The notes beneath the pieces were generated by a model. The model saw only the letters and a program-made list of their open reading frames with translations, searched no databases and had not been told where the DNA came from. A DNA stretch of 64,000 nucleotides, taken from positions 992,001-1,056,000 of the forward strand of contig CM024169.1 of assembly GCA_013433145.1 (NCBI GenBank). Reading direction: 5' to 3'. Source of the DNA: Ascaris suum (Eukaryota > Nematoda > Chromadorea > Rhabditida > Ascarididae). Position numbers and translations under genes: made by a program. This document shows, piece after piece, positions 26,435-40,179 of this stretch; positions within the stretch are counted from its first letter, which is position 1, and each line of letters starts with the position of its first letter.

Positions 26435-29400
26435 ACTTATAGCACTTATTTCAAAATTAGATATTTATATACATTTCAGAATTTTGTTATCTAATTAATT
26501 GTATCTGAATTTTTTTTTCTTAGGCGAGAAATTACTAATAAACTCGATGATAGCGAATTTGATATGCAAAAAAAGCTAATTGGCTATAGTTTGAATTTAC
26601 TTATCAAAAATCTTCTTTATAAGCGATTATATTTCCCCACTATATTCTCAAGGAACATTCGCTTTTAATTTCGCCGAATATTCTCCCTATTGTTTCCAAG
26701 AAAATTGGATTTGAAAATCGCATTAGAAACGCATTAGAGCGATGCAAATAAATATAGTCATTTTGATTTTTTTTTTAGTGAGTCATTCAAATAGGTGATC
26801 GTTAAATATACTCATATATGGAATTTTTAAAAAACACTAATATAATAGCATAGCGGATAATCCATTCATCACAAAAATTTCATTCTATCTTATCTTTTGC
26901 TTTTTTTTTCAAGAAATAAATCTTCTCATATCTTATCATATCGCAAAACTAGTTCAATTCTCTTTCATCTGGATTAATTGTCTTTCAGTTATATAGTTCA
27001 TTAACGGATTATATTCAGGATTTCCGTATTATGGACACTACTAACTAACAACATCTGCAGTGACTATGAAAAACTTTTTTTTTTTTTGATTCGAGCCTTA
27101 TATTTTCTTGTGTTAGAAGGAATTCTCTCCGTTGATATTTATGGACGCTTCTTATGATGCATTGAGTAAACTTTCCTAATAGAAAATTATTTGAAAATAA
27201 TTTTTAATAGAAGATTCTCAAGTAATTTCTCAAATTTATAAATAGTCTTCCATTGATAAGCGTTCTTCAATCGTTTCAAATTTTGCCTAAATATAAAACA
27301 TTTATTAAATTGCTTATCGTTAAAACTTCGAAATTATTATCTATCGATGACGTCAAATTTCTTTTGCATATACTCAAATAATTAATCAATATATGACAAT
27401 ATATTTGACATGCATGCTCTCGATTCAATTTTTATTTACTCTCAAGAATAATGCGTTCTTCTATCAATTCTAAATTACTCTATTATTTGAATTCTTGCAC
27501 TTTCTCTCGAATATCTTTATCTTTCGTTTAGATAAATAAAACTACGTCATCAATCCGTAATCGCACGAAACGTTTCGTTATTGAAATTGGCTTCAATACA
27601 AAATTTGCTAAGTTTATATGATCGTCGTTATGAAACGAATATTTGAATTGGAGAGACGTTTTTCGATCCCTAACGTCGTATTTACGACATTAGACACTCA
27701 CTGCAATACGCAAATAGGATCTGACATTCCAATCTTCAATGCAATTGCCTTCAACATGGAAAAAAAAATACAACATGAAAAAAAAATTCAATGCAAACAC
27801 TTCAAAAAAAAAATCTTCAATGCAAAAAAAAAAAAAACAAAAAAAAAACTGCCTTTCAAAGAGTATGGACTCTCAACAGGAGTGTATGCAGAGAAGAACG
27901 CTGATACATAATGCTTGAAATTCATAGAATCAATTATTCCCTATGCATAATGCCTAAGATATTGCTTGGCCACACCTACTTTGCTTCTTTAGGCATTATT
28001 CATTTTTTCCCCAAAATTAAAGCACTTACCCTCACGGGAAGTTGAGACTTGACATCAAGAAGAGGGAGCAGGTCAACTAAGATGATTATCAATCAATCTT
28101 TGCAATTCCTCATACTCATAGTTGCCCTATTATTTTCTAATTCTATGCCACTGATCATTTTAATTTAAAACGTTTCGTGTCAATTTTATTTTTATGCTTT
28201 CCTCTTACATCTATATGGCACCCCTTTCTGTCATAATCTATGCTAATAAGTATACCAATAGAACGATCAACGAGTCTTCCATCAAAGACCCTTCAAAGGA
28301 ATGCTAGACGAATTGACACAATTTATTCCTCCGTAATTCCCCACACGTAGCGTTGATTTCTTGTTATTATTCCGAAAAATTTTTACATTTATGATCGGAC
28401 TAGTTTGAACAACCGGTTGCGGGAATCCATGCAAATTTTAGAGGTTATCTAAATAGCTATAGCTATATTAGTTGGAAAAATACAGTAGGTAGGTGAATGT
28501 ATGAAATACATTTAACGGACAAATTTTGAGAATTTCCAGCTTTAATATGGATAATTGAAAATATCAAAGAGATAAAGGCAAACATAAGCACACGCAAATA
28601 CATACGGAGAGGCGCAGAAATGCAAGCATGCGCATATGCACATGTATTCTAAACAAGTACAAATCCATGCAAATAGGCTAGCATGCATAGGGGTGAATAT
28701 ATAAATGTGGCGTGATCGTAATGCGCGCTTTATTAATGTTTTTTGAAAGATTGTTAATTATAATGGCGCACAAGCAGAAAGGTGATGAAAGGTTTATGCG
28801 AGTTTTGTAAGTCGATTGAAATATAACTTAGAAATGATGAAACAAATTATGCATAAATAATACGAATAGGCCATATGCTAAACGTTTTTTAATGGGTATA
28901 TCTAAGTCTTTGTGATGATTGAGCGCTTCTCTAGGATCTCAATTTATATGGAAATAAAATCGTTACATCACATCATTGAGGTTATTATAATATAGATCTA
29001 ATACGATTGAGAATTGTCTATAATTTTAAGGAGGCTTATTTTTGGAAACGATTGCTTAGAATTGTGCTATTAAAAGAGGGAAATTTTCTTTCTTAATTAA
29101 AGGATTCATTTTCTAATGTGGTCATACCTCTACTTTAAAAAAAAAAGGATTTGATTCGCTTCCCATTACCTTACTGCAATCACTTATTACACCTTATTCA
29201 TTATGCCCATAAGTTAACTTGAATTTTAGCATCAAAATTTTTTGAAAGAAACCTTTGCCTTACGTTTGCCTTTCATTCTGTGGGTATAATATTTTTAGAT
29301 GATATTCCATATGGAATTTTAAACTCAAAATGACTTTTGAAATTTTTGAAATCGTTTCGACTTCATAATAAATTATCAAAAGGCTCGACTTAACTAAATG

Positions 29401-31121
29401 GTTGAGTAGATGTTTTCTCCGAAATAAGATAGCTCGGCAATAAATATTTGCCACTTTCGCTTTATGCGTGCTCGTGTTATAGGCCTTTAATTGATAGCTG
29501 TAATTATACCTTTGATCATTATGTGTGTTAGATGCAATCATCTATCATTTCCTATAAATATGCTGGAGAAATGAAGAATGGAACCAAGTCGTAGAGTTTG
29601 CTTGAGGAAAGACTTCACTTACTTTTTTGTGCATTTCCTTTTCATAGAGAAATTCCAGCAAATGCTTTTTTCTTATGGCAATAAATAAAATCAGCTCTGT
29701 TTACTTACGTAATCAATCCCTTTTATTGGGTAATCGAGTCTGCTCGTTCTTTCCTCTCCAGCTTTTTATTGTTATTTTCAAATATTTTTGCAGAAAACAA
29801 GACAAGGCATTAAGAGCACATGTTGTTTACCTCAATCAGCACAATGTATAATTAATGTAAGTAGTGACTTTGAATAGGGGTTTGATGGCAATGTTTGCTT
29901 AGTGCCATCATCAATGAGTATGATTTTTTGGCGATACATCTAACTGAGCATTCAGCACAATGCGCTTTTTTCGATAAGTTTTTTCCGGAAGAAAAACAAC
30001 GCTTCTTCCGGTAACGTTTTTTTCCGGATCGAAATCATCAATGAAATTTCTTCCGCTGCATATTATGGTTCTCATTCTTCTTTCAAAAATCATCAATGAA
30101 AATTTCGTTAGACAATATTCAAGTGCTTTCATTGAGAATCTATAATAAGAAAAGAATAACGTAAAGCGAGGAAATATTTGATAATCTCGACGAAGAGTGT
30201 TAAATTGCAAAAGTGATTCATAAATTCGGTACAATTTTCTCTCAATTCTAAGACAATTTTAGATTAGAGAATCTATAGAGTTGATTTCGAAAACATTTAC
30301 AATATTTTAAAATATTTACAATCGTTTTCGTTAAAAATGAGTTGTTCTGTTCATTTTTGATTTCTTAGAGAAATGAATTAGCGCAATTTTATAAATTATG
30401 AATTTCTACAAGATATAATTGAATATTTTTCGGGTGGAATTTTAACTTGAAATTATAAAAATCCAATTACTATTGGTGATATTTTCATGCGTATTTAATC
30501 GAACGCAAATTTATTATTGCATTAGAAGCGCTAAAGAAAATGCTCTAACGAATGGGAACGTTAAGAAATTATTCAAGAAACAAGTAATTTATGCAATTCT
30601 CACGAGAAATTTTTTCTTTGATTAATGATTGCTTCATTCAATCGATTTTTTTTTTTTTTTTTTTTTTTTTTTAGCAAGAAGATTAAAGGAGATGCAACGA
30701 GAAAGAGTTATGCAAAGACTATGAAAAAATTCTCGAGATTTTCACACGTTGAGGTATTTCATATATGCTTGTAATGTATTCGAATAGAAATTCGGCGAAA
30801 AATGTGTAAATAATAAATTCACGATGAAGAAATTTAAATAGGTGAGAAATAATTGTATTTATGAGACTTTTAATTATGCTTAATGAGGCAACCTAATAAC
30901 TATTATTTAACTATTATTTAAAAACTTCTTGATGCAAACACATTTTTTTTTCCTCTAAAATAGACAATAAAAATTCATTAATTAATTCATCACTTTAAGA
31001 AGGCAAATTTTTTTCGTTTCTTTTTTTCTTAAATTTGAAATATTTCATTTCTAGTATTTCTAAGCTTGAAGTTGATCATTTCAATTTTTATTAATTCGTT
31101 TTTCTAATCTTATCCTTCTTT

Positions 31122-31157
<36 letters not shown>
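31122..31157. repeat. (TTG)n trinucleotide repeat, 12 units
   Basis: Uninterrupted TTG units followed by a pyrimidine-rich stretch. Confidence 0.95.
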
Positions 31158-33633
31158 CTCTTTCTCCCTCTCCAGAATTCGATATGATCTATCAAAGAAT
31201 CTCTATTGAAACGATATTCTCTTTTCTATTAGCATTCATCTCATCATCTCTACGTTCAATTCTTCGCTAACTGTCTAGAATTGAATTCAAAATGATAAAA
31301 TTAGAATTTCTAGGAAAATATTTTGAATGGAAAGCAATGATTACTGATAATTGATAAAAAAATTTTTTCAAAAATTGCCAAAAAAAAGCGGAAATAAAAA
31401 AATATTTTCCTTAATATTTTCATATTTCAGCTAAAGTTCTAACACAAACACAATAGAAAACATATGTTTCATTTTTTTTTAAATCAATATTTTTCTTTGA
31501 TGAATATAACCTGAATTGTTCTATTTCCCCTTTGGTTTAAAAAAAAACGGAATTTGTTTCTGATAAATGCAAATATTTTTATTTCAAGTTGAAACTAATA
31601 TTTGCTATTATGCTTCTGTAGTTATAATTAAAATCTTGCTTAGAATTTCGATAATATGCATAAATTAAGTTCTTTATGGCTTTTTATTATTGTAAATAAT
31701 CGATTCATTGTTCGTTTACTCCAATTGTTTGAAGAATTAGTTGATTTACTTAACAATATACTATGCTCTTCTTATGGAATCTAAAGTCTTCAATTTGTAT
31801 ATCATCTCTCAATAATCGAATATTTAAATTTATTTTTTTTCATTATATAGTAAGTTTTTTTTTTAGAGGTTTGATAAATTCATTGGAAGATAATCAAGTG
31901 AAGAAAGAATGATATTTCAATATCGATATTAAAATCATTTTCTTATTATTTCATCATAAGAAAGGTTTTTATTCATTAAAAAACAATAAAATTTACAAGT
32001 TGAATATCACAAAGCTTCAATGAACGAGGCGATAGTATTTTAGCATTAGAAAGAAGCCTAGCGAGTTTATGAATAGTCATTCCAAGAATGTGACATATAA
32101 TGCCGCTATCCCCGATAGAATAGAAACTACGCTCTCGCATATTTAGTATGCATGAGATATTCATGCAATGCAACGTCAATCCTTTTCTCTTGTATCCGTC
32201 ATTTCTGTTACGCAGAGAATTGAGATCGATTTCGAGGTGATTTCAACACTATGCAAAGGCGCATAATGCTTACAGCGCATGTGTATGCATTTGTTAACGG
32301 TCATATGTTTTCCGATACCGGATCAGGAAAGCTATGGAGGTGAAATAAGTTAGAATGTCTTATTTATGGGACATTCTTTCCTTCGTATACATCATGGAAA
32401 TAGGTTTTCGCGTTCCGCGTTTTTACGTGTTTCGGTGATCCTCGCCCAGACAAAGTCTCAGCACGTTTTCCGCTAAGGAAGAGAAAATAGTCGAAAAAAT
32501 TCTAAACTTAGTACGATGCACGTTTACCTCGATCCAGCAAGCACCTCCTAGTTGGGTGAATTGGTCATACTCCCTTTTCCTATCCCACAACCTCTCCTCT
32601 TTTCCACCTCCTCCATCCCCCCTTCCGTTGGCAGGAGCAGTCTGGTTCTCTGAAGCAAAAGAAAATACTAACGTAACATGGACTTGCACATATTGCACCT
32701 TCTCGAAAGACTAAATCACAGATGACGTTCAAATGAATTTTCGAATGCCCAAGGTGATCTTATTTAAAGCAGACATGAAAAGAATTGTCTTCGGGAGCGC
32801 AATTTTAAGCACTTTGGTTGTGCCTTATGTTTTATTGAGAGACAACCATTACGCTGCTATGAACTAATGGCAGAATGTCGTCATTTCGAGAACAAAAAAG
32901 ACGATTTATGGGAATACTTGCGATATTCTGGAAAATGAGATTGAAAAAACTGACGATTTCTCGAAATACCTGTAACAACCTGAAAAAAAGAAATTGATAG
33001 GTTATCATCAGTGCATCATTAATGTTGCTGCTTCGTTATCTAATCAAAATTTATCTTGCTCACGTTATATGTTTGATGCTTGGTGAGATATTGCCTTACC
33101 TCAAATATCTGCTATCTCACTTCGGATCTAATTATGTGATCTATCACAAAAATTTGGCTAGGAATCATGCAAAAGTAATGAGGTCTCTAGCTAACGAATC
33201 CTGAATCTATCCTGAATGTTTTCGATAAGCAGCAACTTCATGGATTTCGACAATCTCAGAACAACAACCGTGGCCAAACTTTATAGCCTAGACGCCCTCA
33301 AAAAACTCTTCAAGATACCCTAGCTTGATGTCGTTAAGTGGTAGAAACTAAAGTTATATAGTGCATAGCGTTATCGAAATGCTTTAGAAACAATCTTTGT
33401 CAGTAGCTTCACTTAACATTTCTTTTAGAAACGATCAACAATGAATACTTTAAAACGTTACCACATTTAAAAATTTTCCATTCATTTCGTTTCTATGAAT
33501 TGAGGATGCGGTTTTCATTAAATTAACTATTTGAAATTTTCGAATGATTCCTTCAAAAAAAAAAGAAGCAATTTTCAAAAAAAAAGGAAGAAATAAAGCT
33601 TAAAAAAGAACACATTTCAGTTCTCTTTGCAGA

Positions 33634-33930
33634 TTTTTTTTCCGCAAAAAATATGAGTGCTACTACTATGAGGAAAGACCAAATTTTTTAAAGCATCAAC
33701 GATGCTTGAAAATATTTTCGGCCCTTGTTGGAAATTTAAGCAAACGTTTGCACAGTCTGCCAATGGACATAGGAATGAATGATGTTTTGGATTTTTCCTC
33801 GGCGGAATTCGAACTTGAATTTCATCGCACGATAGAGATAATAAATAATAAATTTCTATATCAAAGTGGAAAGGATTGTGCGAACATCAAAGCAATGGAT
33901 AGAATGAAGTACGCTATAAATAAAGAATAA
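33634..33930 (+). CDS. Candidate terminal coding exon of an unrecognised gene
   Basis: A good acceptor (tctctttgcag) is followed, after one base, by about 98 open codons to a TAA, with AATAAA-type words overlapping the stop (ATAAATAAAGAATAAA). The encoded polar/acidic sequence includes MNDVLDFSSAEFELEFH and ends DRMKYAINKE. No membrane segment or known motif. No upstream exon could be joined with confidence (a 60-codon hydrophobic frame at 33022-33204 is the only nearby open stretch). May be chance. Confidence 0.25.
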   Translation, partial: FFFRKKYECYYYEERPNFLKHQRCLKIFSALVGNLSKRLHSLPMDIGMNDVLDFSSAEFELEFHRTIEIINNKFLYQSGKDCANIKAMDRMKYAINKE

Positions 33931-34603
33931 ATTGTTCCAGACTTAAGTATGAAATTCCATATTACCTTCCTTTCACCCCATATCCCTCAGCATTCACCCT
34001 CTCGAAGGAGTGCACAGAGGCTAAAAGATTTCCGCTTGGCAATAAGATGCTATGGAAACTCTAACGAAGTCAATTTACTGTAATGTTCTGTCTACTCGAG
34101 GAACAGACGACTTCCTTTAATGAGATTTGCTGGTGCAATGAAACAATTCAATAATAACGAGTTTTTCAATTTTTTTTTAAACTGAGCTTTGATTTTCTAG
34201 AAATAAAGACGTCTGAAGCATACTGATACAAATCGTTTCGTGTGAAACGCCGGGAAGAAGAATTTACTGGAATAGGATACTCTACTCATAATGCATAGTG
34301 AGGAGCAAACGATGCACAACTTAGAGGCATTATTCAAACTCTGCGCTAATTGGCACTTCATAACTGATAAAAAAATGAATATCCCACGGAATCATTTGAA
34401 AAATTCTAGGATAAATGAGGAAGTTTAGAGGATCCCATAGAGTGGCACTGGGTAAGAAGGCCTGTTTCTAGAAATTGGCAGCAGTAAAAGTAATATTTCC
34501 TAATGATGCTGTTGCATAAGTGAGCGCGTTGATGTTAGCATGAGATGGCAGGCTTCTTTGATCAATGAATCCAGTTTTTTTTTTCGACATTCCCCTATAG
34601 AAT

Positions 34604-34606
<3 letters not shown>

Positions 34607-34680
<74 letters not shown>
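34607..34680. repeat. (TA)n microsatellite, ~37 units
   Basis: Pure TA dinucleotides. Confidence 0.96.
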
Positions 34681-34687
<7 letters not shown>

Positions 34688-35634
34688 GCATCTGATTTGT
34701 ACGTCTGATTTAGGCTTGTAAACGTTGTTGCGATCTTGACGAGTTTTTATTACAATTTTTTCCTTCAGCTAATCTAGTTTGGCCAAGCGCATTTGTGAAT
34801 GGAACCTGATAGAGCCGCTTACTGCCGAGTATGACTGAATGTTAGAAAACGTGCTAACTCTTCCCTATTTACAAGGCATTTCCCACTAGACCTCATCAAG
34901 AACGATTTGCTGAGGCAATCGGAATGAGACTGCCTCAATGTAACTATTTGATTCACTGTCATCAGTGTGCGAAATTTCTAAGCCTCTCGAGTGATGAAAG
35001 AAGCAGAACTGCCAATGATTTCTCAAGCGATAGAGCATGATAGGGGATACAGATCGCGTAATCCTTAGAGACATTGTCCGCCATCATTTCAAAACTGAAA
35101 AATGGAAAATGGGCCTTCTAGGACACAGCCTGAGATGAGAAATGGAAAATTGGCCTGATGCGTGAACTTGCCAAATTCCATCACTTCTAATCTTCATTTT
35201 CCTGTAGCCATATTAATTTCACCTTATTAGTCAATGCAAAGCGTTTTCGACTGGAATCCGAAATAGATGAGATAAGTTAAATTATTGCTTATTAGTTCTA
35301 AAGAGCTTTGATGGCCCAATAGATGGATAGTGGAAATTTTCCAACTTTTTCAGGAAATTCCGCCAGCGTTTCCTTGTTCTAACCAAATTAGACGTTGTGA
35401 TTTTGCATTACACGGTAAAAAATAAAGCGAAAAAGAGCGTCGAAAAGGATTAACTATCGTGTCACTTTGAACATAGATAACACTATGAACGTCACATCCT
35501 TTTCGTGGTCAACGATTTCTTATGGTTGCTTCCTTTGCACGCGCTTACAAAGCGCGGATGATCACACCGAAATGAAATTGAATTGTCCAGGACGAATAAC
35601 GAGAACTTCTCGGTGCTTCTAAAACAATACTGAC

Positions 35635-35750
35635 TCATGGCTTTAGTAAGATTCTAGAATTCTGCCATATCCTGTTAATACATTCTATTGGCTCATGTCC
35701 TTTGTAAGATTCTGGAATTCTCCATATCCTGCTTATACTTTCTACTCCTA
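35635..35750. repeat. Imperfect ~57-bp tandem duplication
   Basis: Two units share GGCT, TTTGTAAGATTCT.GAATTCT, CCATATCCTG and TTCTA words in order, with several substitutions. Confidence 0.75.
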
Positions 35751-38573
35751 GCATTTTCTGTCGCTTTTCAAAGAGGAATGATAGGTGTGTTTGTGGAAAA
35801 GATAAGCCGAAACATACTGCTGTCATTTTTTTTTTTGTAACATCGTATGTCCAAACCACGATTAAACTGCACTTTGTGCAATTTTATGTTCATAGTTCTC
35901 TGAAAAAAACAGAGGAATTAGTTGTTGCTGTAAGAGGGAGTGTTTTTCAATTTTCTCAGCTTTCAATTTTGAAACTCAAAAAATGCCACTAATGGACTTT
36001 TTAATCATTTTTGTTTATGGTATTTAATATCCCTCCGGATTTGTCATCGTTTCCCTAACGTTTCTCTCTTTTCAATCATAAGTGATCACTATGTATCTCA
36101 TAAATTTTTCGTGGTATAATGCATTCTTGTGTGGATTTTTCATGAGCGATAGCTTTTTCATATGCATGACATTTTCTTGCAACACTCTCTCATATCTAAT
36201 GAATAAAAGATGTTGAAACTTTGCGGCTAGTATCATTGATTCCTCTCTATTCATTTCAACGTCTACAGAATTCGGAAATGAATTCACATATGGTCTAGTA
36301 AAATTCTCTTCGAGTGCCCATCACTGAGAGCTTTTGTCTCCCTTGGTCAATATATAATTAAATATGACGTAAAAAATCGTGAAGCAAAATTGCCAAAGAT
36401 TACAATCGCTGCATTTCTTTTCTACTAGCAAAGGAATAAAAGTTCTCTCTTTGAATAGTTGTTCTGTTCATCATAAATACTGTACGTCATTATTTCATTG
36501 AACACATTTTTGCGCACCTTTCTATTCATGCGCAAATTTGCATTGTATTTTTTCATTGAGATTGCAGGTTTATTCGTCTCTTATGGACTTTCAACTCGTC
36601 CAGAATAGTGAAATTTTGTGAGCGTAAAATGCATACTTCTCAGCTTACCGCAAATAATTCATAAGAGGTCACAAGTGCATATACCATAATAAAGCTATGC
36701 TAGGCCATAATGTTCAGTGGTCTATCCCATCGAACTTATGGCTTAGCCTGGTGTGCATTTAATGTCCTCAGAACAGCTACGTCAACTTGGAGTTCGATAA
36801 AATTATCTAACGCTACACTTACTTTGTAACAAATTATTGAATATCTCATAGATTTTATTGAATACTACAACCTTCCCGCATGTCGCTGATCCGTGAAACA
36901 GAAACAGAATTCAAAATTCGAAGAACAGTTCCAAAAAACATTTTCATCGCATAGATATCGAGAAATTGCAAATCGATTTGTTGTTGATCAGAGATCGTCT
37001 TCATAAAGATAGGATGACTTTTAACAAGCGGAAGGTAGAATTCCGTCAATCTATGATTTTGTAATAATTATAAGGATTTTTTTTGCCAGGTTATTGCTGC
37101 GATCTGTGAAATCATGGTGATCATTAAATGGCAATATTAGAGTTGCATGATGAATGCTGTCAAAATTTCCACGTACGGTTGAAGCTAATGAATGTGGCTC
37201 TTTCAGTGGAACGTTTCTGATGGCATCTCGTTTGTAAACGTCAAGAAAACTTTGCCGGATCAAGGATACAAGTTTTTGAGTTTCTTGTTGAGGATCGCAA
37301 TTTCAGAGGATAGATTGCTCTTATCACAGTGCTATCACTTGGAAACGTTAAACGTCACATAAGAGATCATTACATTTTAGTGCTTTTTTTTTTAAATTCA
37401 AGTTGCAACTTCTTCCTAGCATATGCTCAGTGGTGCTTCATGATGCGATTAGTATAGAGATATTACTTCTTCTGTCCATTTGAGAGGATGGTCAAATTGT
37501 TAGAAATGACGGCGTAGGCAAGATGCTATTAGTAGACTTCAACTCAGTAGAGAAGGTTGTTTGCGACGCATGACACTGCTATTGATCACGTGAAGATCTT
37601 TTATTTTTGACGATACTAAAAACTGCGCATACTAGTCAATCAACAGGTCACCTTATAGGTATCGACCTGTGTGAAGTACTCCAACTCGCTGAGATTATGT
37701 TTTAACGTTATCCGATCAACAATGAATAGACGTTATAATCCCTAAGTGAAAGCGGAAAACTAGTCCACATTAGGGAAAGATTGAGACACTTTTAACCTTC
37801 CGTCTCCAGCCTGTTTTGCTTCTCGCGTCACCGATCCGATTCTGCTTTGATCATTTACCGTTTTCCTTCGCCAGCCAAATTGTTTACTCAGGTCATCTTC
37901 GGTGTTTATTATGAATGTAGAATTTTAGACTTCAACCTCATAAATGAAAATTTAAAAAATCTTATAGTGATTTTAAATGCCATAAATATGCTAATAATAT
38001 TCGAAAAACTTACTAGTTATTGAAGTAATAAGATACTTGTTTAAGCTGATAAGCGCAAACATAATTCCTCTTACGATAGAATTTCAATAAAAGAAAAAAA
38101 AAATCCGCCGAATATTTTCTTTTCATAGGCTTGTTAGTGGCTATAAAACTAATCAAAATTATTGCTTTGTAGAAAATCACCGAAAAAAAAAATGCGCATA
38201 AAAGAGTTGAATTTTTGCAAACTTAAATTAATTTCAGAAGCTTAGTTGAATAGTTGCGTAATATGAGATATACGAATTTCATATTGAATTTCAATATGAG
38301 AGCATTATATGCTGACTTGAAAATGTACACATATGATGGATGGGCATATGAAGCTCTGATTGAAAAATATCGCCAACGGAAATTTTTCCTTCCGTTATAT
38401 TCTATATTCATATTCTTTTCTATCGTATTCTTTCGGTGCGAAATATTGTCGTTGTGAGAGTGCATTAGTTTTTCAGAGACTAACAGATATAAAAAAAAAC
38501 ACATTCTTGAAATCAATTTTTAAAAAAAAGAAAAATTTAAAGCTTCATAAGCGTAATGAATAATGAAATCGAA

Positions 38574-38622
38574 AACGATCACTAATAGATAAAATGAGTT
38601 AAGCTTTAAATTAGTGATCGTT
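38574..38622. repeat. Perfect 13-bp inverted repeat, 23-base loop
   Basis: AACGATCACTAAT at 38574-38586 and its exact reverse complement at 38610-38622. Confidence 0.88.
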
Positions 38623-39619
38623 GCAGTGGTCAATTCGGTCACTCTACTGGGAAATCAAGAACGTTTATGAAATATCAAAAACAAAAGCGAAAGAAACAGC
38701 CAGAATTTTTATATGTTCGCCTCATAGTCTGAAAAAAAAAGAGCTTATAAAGATGGAATATTCCATATTTTATACATCTAATGAATAGAGTATTTCTGCC
38801 GTAATTAATAAGAGATAAAACACAATACTTAAATGAGAGAAAGGATCGAGCATGAAATGGGCGATATACTATGAAGAAAAAAAAAACGAACAATCCGAAA
38901 ATTTTCTCTTGAGAAATGATCATTTTCTAGTATTTTTTTAAAAAATTTATGACAACACCTGAAATGAGAGAAACGGTCAGACGCGAATTAATGAAAGTTT
39001 ATGTCTAGAAATAATTATTTTTTCATTATTTTATTAGTCGATATTGTGTAAATTTTACTTATTCAAAGCTTGTCATCAGTATTGGGAGGGAATAACGAAA
39101 GCCGGTCCGTTGAAGTGCCCTAAGCGAAATTTTTTTATTTTCATTCACAAATATTCCAGACTTCAAAGTGCAGGCGTCAAACAAATACATATATCACACG
39201 TGTATCAATATAGAAATCGACATTATTCACGACGGGCCGTCCAAATTGCAATAAATTGCAGTGGGGATTTCTTCAGAAACAATTACACTTAGACAGAATG
39301 AAGCATAAAAGCATATGCAAAGATGCATGTGCAAATATTAGAGCTTCACAGGAAAATCATAGCAATGCAAAAAACGACGAAAGATGTGCCTAAAGTCTGT
39401 TTACGTATATGAGGTTAGAGCACATCATTAGCGAATGAATCACTTCAACGTATGAAAGAAGTTAAGTGGCAATGGCGATCGCAAATACACGCTTCATGTA
39501 GAATGAATGAATATGTATTCATAGGTGTGTATCGCCGCTCCTACATGCAATCTCCCCAAATGTCCATTTGTTCGTGTTTATTTTTAAAGCAAGCGCTGAC
39601 TTTTTATCACCACTCATAC

Positions 39620-39621
<2 letters not shown>

Positions 39622-39686
<65 letters not shown>
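39622..39686. repeat. (AT)n microsatellite, ~32 units
   Basis: Pure AT dinucleotides. Confidence 0.96.
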
Positions 39687-39689
<3 letters not shown>

Positions 39690-39951
39690 ATTATGCGCAT
39701 TTTCCCCGCTACATCACCGTTTAAACTTGGAGTTGAAATAACTCGAATCCATAGGACTCTGCATTTCTTTAGATTACAAAGATTTTAGTGCATGTTTACA
39801 AAATATTTCTGCAGCAGTAATTAACTCATATATTACTTCACTGTTTTGCCGGTAATGGGACATCTCTTTTAAAAGTTTTCTGAGCAAGTGAATGTCATAA
39901 AACTGAAACTTCAATATCGAAAGTAAATACCTTTTCTTTCTTTCAGGGTTT

Positions 39952-39967
39952 GGGGGGGGGGGGGGGG
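39952..39967. repeat. Poly-G run
   Basis: About 16 G followed by a purine-rich stretch on the plus strand. Confidence 0.9.
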
Positions 39968-40140
39968 AGGGAGCGAAGGAGAGGAAGAGAAAATCGATGC
40001 ACCTCAAAGATATGAAAAGGATTAAGAGCGCACATCAATGCGACTTGTTTGAACACCTATTATCAATAATATGAGTGTTTTTTTTGAAAAATAAAAACTA
40101 AGCTTAATAATTAGCATAATATTGACAATTCCATTTGTTT

Positions 40141-40179
40141 ATTGAAAAAGCCTCAATTGACTATTGAAAAAGCCTCAAT
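40141..40179. repeat. 22-bp spaced duplicate
   Basis: ATTGAAAAAGCCTCAAT occurs at 40141-40157 and 40163-40179. Confidence 0.9.
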
